DNA of 50,468 nucleotides, from the NCBI RefSeq assembly GCF_014490485.1, contig NZ_JACTVA010000041.1, positions 1 to 50,468 of the forward strand, written 5' to 3'. Positions within the stretch are counted from its first letter, which is position 1. The number at the start of each line of letters is the position of its first letter. Source of the stretch: Teichococcus aerophilus (GTDB taxonomy: Bacteria; Pseudomonadota; Alphaproteobacteria; Acetobacterales; Acetobacteraceae). Position numbers and translations under genes: made by a program. Shown here one piece after another: positions 46,321 through 50,468 of this stretch. The notes below the pieces were generated by a model. That model made no database searches. It had not been told where the DNA came from and was given only the letters and a program-made list of their open reading frames with translations.

Positions 46321-47795
46321 TGGTCGATTTCGCCCAGATCCCCCAGAACCTGCGCCTGCCGCTGTTCTACGCCGAGCTGGACAACAGCCGCGCCAATAGC
46401 GGCCAGCAGAACCAGCGCACGCTGATCATCGGCCAGCAGGCCGCCGGCGGCGCGCTGGTGGCCGGCAAGGCCGTGCTGCTGCAGGGCATCGCCTGGGTGC
46501 AGGCCCAGGCCGGCCTCGGCTCGCAGCTGGCGCTGATGGCGGAGTGGTACCGCAAGCGCGATTCCTTCGGCGAGGTGTACCTGCTGCCGCTGGCCGATGC
46601 CGCCGCCGCCGTCGCCGCCACGGCCACCATCGCCGTCACCACGGCCGCCACGGCGCCCGGCACGCTGAACCTCTATATCGGCGGGCAGCGGGTGCAGGTC
46701 CTGGTCTCCGCCGCGCAGACCACGGCGCAGACGGCAACGGCGATCGCCGCGGCGATCAACGCCATGGCCAGCCTGCCGGTGACGGCCACCGTCACCACCA
46801 GCACGGTCACCCTGACCGCCAAGAACAAGGGCGCCTGCGGCAACGATATCGACCTGCAGCTGAATTTCCTCGGCGCCGCCGGCGGCGAGGCAACCCCTTC
46901 CGGGCTGGTGCTGGCGATCTCGGCGATGACCGGCGGCACGGCGAACCCCACGCTCGACACCGCCCTGGCGGCGCTGGGCGACAAGGAGTTCGACTTCATC
47001 GTGCTGCCCTACACCGACACGGCCAGCCTGGACGCGATGAAGGCGTTCCTGGCCGCGCGCTGGAGCTGGGAGCGCATGCTGTATGGCGGCGCCTTCGCGG
47101 CGCTGCGCGGCACGCTGGGCGCGGCCACGACTTTCGGCCTGGCCCGCAACGATGCGCATGTCAGCGTCATGCCGTTCAACGGCAGCCCGACGCCGGCCGT
47201 GCTCTGGGCCGCGAACACCGCCGGCGCCTACGCCCAGAGCCTGCGCGCCGATCCCGGCCTGCCGCTGCACGGCCTGCCGCTCGATGTGCTGGCGCCGCCG
47301 ATCGAGAGCCGGTTCGCGGCGGCCGAGCGCAACGTGCTGCTCTGGGACGGGCTCAGCACCTTCGCGGTCGCCGATGATGGCACGGTCACCACCGAGACCA
47401 TCGTCACCACCTACCAGAAGAACGCGCTGGGGCAGCCCGACGACAGCTACCTGTATGTCGAGCGGCTCTACACGATCGCCTATGTGATCCGCGATCTGAA
47501 GCAGTTCATCACCAGCCGCTTTGGCCGGGTGAAGCTGGCCAGCGACGGCACCACACCGCGCGCCGGCAGCCGCACGGTGACGCCGGGCGTGATCCGCGAC
47601 GCCATCCTGGGCCGCTACCGGTTCCTGGAACGCAATGGCTACGTCCAGGAATACGAGCAGTTCGCCGCCAGCCTGGTGGTCGAGCGCAATGGCACCAACC
47701 GCTGCCGCGTCGACGCGCATCTGCCCATCATCCCCATCGACCAGCTGCGGCAGCTCGCCGCGGTGGTCCAGCCCCGCAACGCGGGTGAGGAGTAA
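46320..47795 (+). CDS. contractile tail sheath protein (Mu gpL-like)
   Basis: A 491-residue protein whose ATG overlaps the DUF2635 stop. IPQNLRLPLFYAELDNSRAN, QRTLIIGQQAAGG and the C-terminal RCRVDAHLPIIPIDQLRQLA are Mu/FluMu sheath features; the inserted Ala/Thr-rich domain (about residues 95-225) is surface-exposed. It shows that the phage is a myovirus despite its lambda-type head. Confidence 0.93.
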   Translation: MVDFAQIPQNLRLPLFYAELDNSRANSGQQNQRTLIIGQQAAGGALVAGKAVLLQGIAWVQAQAGLGSQLALMAEWYRKRDSFGEVYLLPLADAAAAVAATATIAVTTAATAPGTLNLYIGGQRVQVLVSAAQTTAQTATAIAAAINAMASLPVTATVTTSTVTLTAKNKGACGNDIDLQLNFLGAAGGEATPSGLVLAISAMTGGTANPTLDTALAALGDKEFDFIVLPYTDTASLDAMKAFLAARWSWERMLYGGAFAALRGTLGAATTFGLARNDAHVSVMPFNGSPTPAVLWAANTAGAYAQSLRADPGLPLHGLPLDVLAPPIESRFAAAERNVLLWDGLSTFAVADDGTVTTETIVTTYQKNALGQPDDSYLYVERLYTIAYVIRDLKQFITSRFGRVKLASDGTTPRAGSRTVTPGVIRDAILGRYRFLERNGYVQEYEQFAASLVVERNGTNRCRVDAHLPIIPIDQLRQLAAVVQPRNAGEE

Positions 47796-47798
47796 GCC

Positions 47799-48167
47799 AT
47801 GTCGGGCAGCATGGGCCGCGTTGGCGGCCGCGCCTGGATCTGGATCGACGGCATCCAGTTCGATCTTGTCTCGCAGCCGACCTGGGGCGTGGCGACGACG
47901 AAAAAGACCACGCTGAAGGGCATGGATGGCATCCACGGATACAGCGAGGAGCCCATCCCGGGCTTCGTCGCCGCCACCCTGCGCGACAGTGCCGGGATCT
48001 CGATCTCCGAGTTCGACGCCATGACCGACGTTTCCGTCAGCCTGCAGCTGGCCAACGGCAAGCGGGTGTCCGGCAGCAACATGGTCTGCGTCGACACGGT
48101 CGAGGTGGATTCCACCGAAGGCACCTTCTCGGTGCGCTTCGAGGGTGAGGACGTGACCGACCGATGA
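47799..48167 (+). CDS. tail tube protein (Mu gpM-like)
   Basis: A 122-residue protein in the normal tail-tube size range. RVGGRAWIWIDGIQFDLVSQ and NMVCVDTVEVDSTEGTFSV fit the Mu-type tube family. It directly follows the sheath by three bases and overlaps the chaperone gene by ATGA. Confidence 0.85.
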   Translation: MSGSMGRVGGRAWIWIDGIQFDLVSQPTWGVATTKKTTLKGMDGIHGYSEEPIPGFVAATLRDSAGISISEFDAMTDVSVSLQLANGKRVSGSNMVCVDTVEVDSTEGTFSVRFEGEDVTDR

Positions 48168-48481
48168 GCGATCTGAACGACGACTCCTCGATCGCCGAGG
48201 AGGTGATCTCCGACATCGCGCCGCTGCGGCTGCGCTTTAAGGCGATCCCCTACAACGGCACCGACTACGACACCCTGGTGCTGCGTGAACCGACCGCCGA
48301 GGATCTGATCAAGGCGGGCGAGAAGAAGCAGCCGCTGGAGCAGGCGGTGACGCTGATCCAGCACGTTACCGGCCTGCCGGTGATCGTGGTGCGCAAGCTG
48401 CCGCAGCGGGTGCTGGAACGCGCGGCGGAATACTTCTCGCCTTTTACGCCGCCCTCCCCGGAGAGCGCTGGCGCGGCCTGA
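48164..48481 (+). CDS. tail assembly chaperone (Mu gp41-like)
   Basis: A 105-residue protein in the place of Mu gp41. IAPLRLRFKAIPYNGTDYDT, then LREPTAEDLIKAGEKKQPLE, fit the tail-assembly chaperone family (PF10109-type). The last codons run over a slippery-like run (CCTTTTA, 48440-48446) from which a -1 shift gives a longer product, as is usual for tail chaperones. Confidence 0.85.
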   Translation: MSDLNDDSSIAEEVISDIAPLRLRFKAIPYNGTDYDTLVLREPTAEDLIKAGEKKQPLEQAVTLIQHVTGLPVIVVRKLPQRVLERAAEYFSPFTPPSPESAGAA

Positions 48482-48603
48482 TCGCCGAGGTCACGCGCTT
48501 CTTTGGGTGGGGGCCGCGCGACGCGGAAAGCCTGCCGATCAGCAAGCTGCTGTGGTGGGCGGATGAAATGCGGCGACTGTCCCGGCCGCGAGGAGACGCC
48601 TGA
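48445..48603 (+). CDS. -1 frameshift extension of the tail chaperone (gpE+E'-like)
   Basis: In the -1 frame the sequence from 48445 reads YAALPGERWRGLIAEVTRFF and on to a TGA at 48601-48603. The part FGWGPRDAESLPISKLLWWA resembles the gpE' end of P2-type chaperone pairs. There is no usable start codon, so a slip at TTT (48443-48445) is the likely route, giving a product of about 146 residues. The stop overlaps the tape-measure ATG. Confidence 0.75.
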   Translation, partial: YAALPGERWRGLIAEVTRFFGWGPRDAESLPISKLLWWADEMRRLSRPRGDA

Positions 48604-50468
48604 TGTCAGCATCGGTGAAGGGCGGCGCGCTCAGCCTGACGCTGAGCGCCGTCGATGGCATCACCAAGCCCTTGGAGCGGATCAATCAGAACGTCCTGCG
48701 CGTGCAGAACAGTTTTGGTCGGCTGGGGCAGAATGTCGGCCGGGTCAGTGGCATGAATGCGTTGGCCGCCGGCGCGCGCAATGTGGCGCGCTCGATGGCG
48801 CAGATCATTCCGCCGCTGGGCGCGCTGACGGCGGCCGGCTCGGTCGCCGGCGTCGTGCATCTGGCCGCGCGCTGGGCCAGTTTCGGCGTGCAGCTGGGGC
48901 ACACCGCCTACCGGGTGCAGACCAGCGTCGCCAGCCTGCTCACCCTGCAGGGCGCGGCGCGGCTGGCCGGCGTGTCGGCCGAGGATCTCTCCGCCGGCAT
49001 GGAGGGGCTGGGCGATGCCCTGTCCGACGCCGTGGGCGGCCGCGACAGCACCGCCCTGCAGTACTTCACCATGCTTGGCGTCGCCATGCGCGATGCAAGG
49101 GGCAATGCCCGCACGGCGGCCGAGGCGCTGCCGCAGGTGGCCGATGGCATCGCCCGCATCGCCGATCCCCGCCTGCAGGCGCGGGTCATGTCGGCGCTGC
49201 GGCTGCCGGCCTCGATGCTGCCCTTCCTGAAGAAAGGCTCCGCCGGCCTGCGCGAGTGGGAGGCCGATGCCCGCCGCTTTGGCCTGATCACCGAGGAAGG
49301 CGCCGAGGCGGCGCAGAAATTCAACCTGGCACAGACCCGGCTGCAGATGGCCGGCGAAGGGCTGGTCAACACCATCGCCCAGCGCCTGGCCCCGGTGATG
49401 ACGCCGCTGCTGAACCGGCTGACCAACTGGATCGCCGCCAACCGCGAGCTGATCGGCCAGCGGGTGGAAGAGATCGTCACGCGCCTGGCCGGCGCCGTGG
49501 AACGCTTCATCCAGAATGGCGGCCTGCAGGAAATCGGCAGCCGGATCGAAGCCATGGTGAGCGGCATCCAAGCCGTGATCCGCTGGATGGGCGGCTGGGA
49601 GAATGCGGCGATCGCGCTGGGCGGCGTGCTGGCCCTGCAACTGCTGGCGCCGCTGACCGGCATTGTCGGCGCCTTGACCACCATCGCACTCTTCCGGCCG
49701 GCAGCCTGGATGCTGCGGCTGCTGGGCGTGACCGGTGCCGGCGTGGGCGCGGCCGCCGTCGCAGGATTCCTGGGCGTCCAGCGCCTCGGCGAGATGCGGG
49801 CCGAGAGCGGCGCCAATACCCCCGAGGGTCAGGCGGAGCGCCGCCGGCGGATGGGCCAGCGTGGTCAGGCCGAGGGCTACTACGACCCGGCGGCCGATCG
49901 CAGCGTTGATCCTGGCCGCCAGTGGGCCGGCCTGGGCGCCTATCTGCGCAGTCAGATGACCCCGGGCGGCGGCCGGCAGGGGCAGCCCCGCTCCTATACG
50001 GGCGAGGAAGCCACCGCACGGCAGCGCCAGGCCTTCGACTACTTCCGCTCGCAGGGTTGGAGCGCGGCGCAGGCCAGCGGTCTGGTGGCCAACCTGCGGC
50101 ACGAGAGCGGCGCCGGCCTGGACCACCAGGCGCGCGGCGACGGCGGCAAGGCCTACGGCATCGCGCAGTGGCACCCTGACCGGCAGCGCAATTTCCGCCT
50201 CTGGGCCGGCAAGCCGATCCAGGAGAGCACTCTGGAAGAGCAGCTGGCCTTTGTGCAGTTCGAGCTGACCCAGGGGCAGGAGCGCGCCGCCGGCGCCGCC
50301 CTGCGCAATGCGCGGACCCCGGCCGAGGCCGCCGGCGTGGTGTCGCGCCAGTACGAGCGGCCGGCGAACCGGGAGGGCGAAGCCGCCGCCCGGGCGCAGA
50401 CCGCGACATCGATGCTGCCGCGCCTGGCCGCGCCGGCCGGCACGGCCGTCGCCTCCGGTACGCCGGCC
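48603..50468 (+). CDS. tape-measure protein with C-terminal lysozyme domain (continues at 1-174)
   Basis: At least 620 residues here, plus about 40 across the junction. The N-terminal half is helical with hydrophobic segments, for example NAAIALGGVLALQLLAPLTG. The region encoded near 50020-50380 (AFDYFRSQGWSAAQASGLVA, NLRHESGAGLDHQARGDGG, AYGIAQWHPDRQ) fits the phage tail lysozyme family; Glu in RHESG is the presumed catalytic acid. It sets tail length and would locally digest peptidoglycan on DNA entry. Short for a tape measure, implying a short tail. Confidence 0.85.
   Translation, partial: MSASVKGGALSLTLSAVDGITKPLERINQNVLRVQNSFGRLGQNVGRVSGMNALAAGARNVARSMAQIIPPLGALTAAGSVAGVVHLAARWASFGVQLGHTAYRVQTSVASLLTLQGAARLAGVSAEDLSAGMEGLGDALSDAVGGRDSTALQYFTMLGVAMRDARGNARTAAEALPQVADGIARIADPRLQARVMSALRLPASMLPFLKKGSAGLREWEADARRFGLITEEGAEAAQKFNLAQTRLQMAGEGLVNTIAQRLAPVMTPLLNRLTNWIAANRELIGQRVEEIVTRLAGAVERFIQNGGLQEIGSRIEAMVSGIQAVIRWMGGWENAAIALGGVLALQLLAPLTGIVGALTTIALFRPAAWMLRLLGVTGAGVGAAAVAGFLGVQRLGEMRAESGANTPEGQAERRRRMGQRGQAEGYYDPAADRSVDPGRQWAGLGAYLRSQMTPGGGRQGQPRSYTGEEATARQRQAFDYFRSQGWSAAQASGLVANLRHESGAGLDHQARGDGGKAYGIAQWHPDRQRNFRLWAGKPIQESTLEEQLAFVQFELTQGQERAAGAALRNARTPAEAAGVVSRQYERPANREGEAAARAQTATSMLPRLAAPAGTAVASGTPA
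50418..50468. repeat. terminal direct repeat, right copy (circular junction)
   Basis: Identical to bases 1-51. See the left copy: joining the two gives a circular genome with the tape-measure gene intact. Confidence 0.9.

Noticed and set aside
48503-49909. Plus-strand frame of 468 codons within the tape-measure gene
   Set aside because: Arg/Gly/Ala-rich alternative frame; the tape-measure frame is supported by the lysozyme domain and gene order.
43960-50174. Long minus-strand frames (709, 648 and 522 codons) over capsid, sheath and tape-measure genes
   Set aside because: Shadows of capsid, sheath and tape-measure coding sequence in a GC-rich genome; compositionally implausible proteins.

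Overview
The window is a complete, circularly closed genome of a temperate tailed phage. Its first and last 51 bases are identical and the tape-measure gene reads through the junction, so the unique circle is about 50,417 bp. Base composition is high-GC throughout. An upstream SOS box of the form GAAC-N7-GAAC, typical of Alphaproteobacteria, and a DUF6362-like protein point to an alphaproteobacterial host, possibly Rhodospirillales/Azospirillales-like; that is inference. No rRNA, tRNA, CRISPR array or insertion sequence was recognised.

Layout, read from the late operon across the junction. 35.0-36.9 kb: serine recombinase and small genes. 37.0-46.1 kb: lambda-type packaging and head genes (terminase small and large subunits, gpW-like, lambda-type portal, S49 protease, charged scaffold-like protein, gpD-like, gpE-like, gpFII-like, gpU-like). 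46.1-50.5 and 0-11.1 kb: a Mu-like contractile tail (sheath, tube, chaperone with a probable -1 frameshift, tape measure with a C-terminal lysozyme domain, gpN-like, hub, spike, gp46/47/48-like proteins, fibres, an SGNH-esterase tailspike and a fibronectin-III protein). 11.1-13.0 kb: lysis (holin, endolysin, overlapping Rz/Rz1). 13.0-15.8 kb: a leftward operon with UmuC and a UmuD homologue lacking its catalytic dyad, preceded by an SOS box. 16.0-17.7 kb: Dam-like methylase and orphans.

17.7-20.5 kb is a plasmid-type module: an HTH regulator, a Rep-like winged-helix protein with a perfect DnaA box inside its gene, ParA, and a ribbon-helix-helix (RHH) protein. Three arrays of strictly 8-bp-spaced CG repeats (32 units) accompany it, one of them inside parA. 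This suggests that the prophage is kept as a partitioned plasmid. 21-27.4 kb is an accessory island: a PIN nuclease, a single-domain response regulator, a 17-residue-repeat mini-protein, a tyrosine recombinase, and a three-Cys radical-SAM-like protein paired with TcmP. Dispersed palindromes flank the first cassettes.

27.5-33.3 kb is a lambda-like control region: a six-gene leftward early operon, a CI-like repressor, 18-bp operators on both sides (OL and OR), a Cro-like protein, a membrane-anchored WYL-like protein, a CII-like regulator, and an O-like replication protein with three palindromic iterons inside its gene. The genome thus appears to carry two replication systems, one phage-type and one plasmid-type. 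At least two AT-rich orphan loci (1.6-2.1 kb, 11.6-11.9 kb) are inserted antisense in the late genes. The first is flanked by a duplicated 5' end of the baseplate hub gene.
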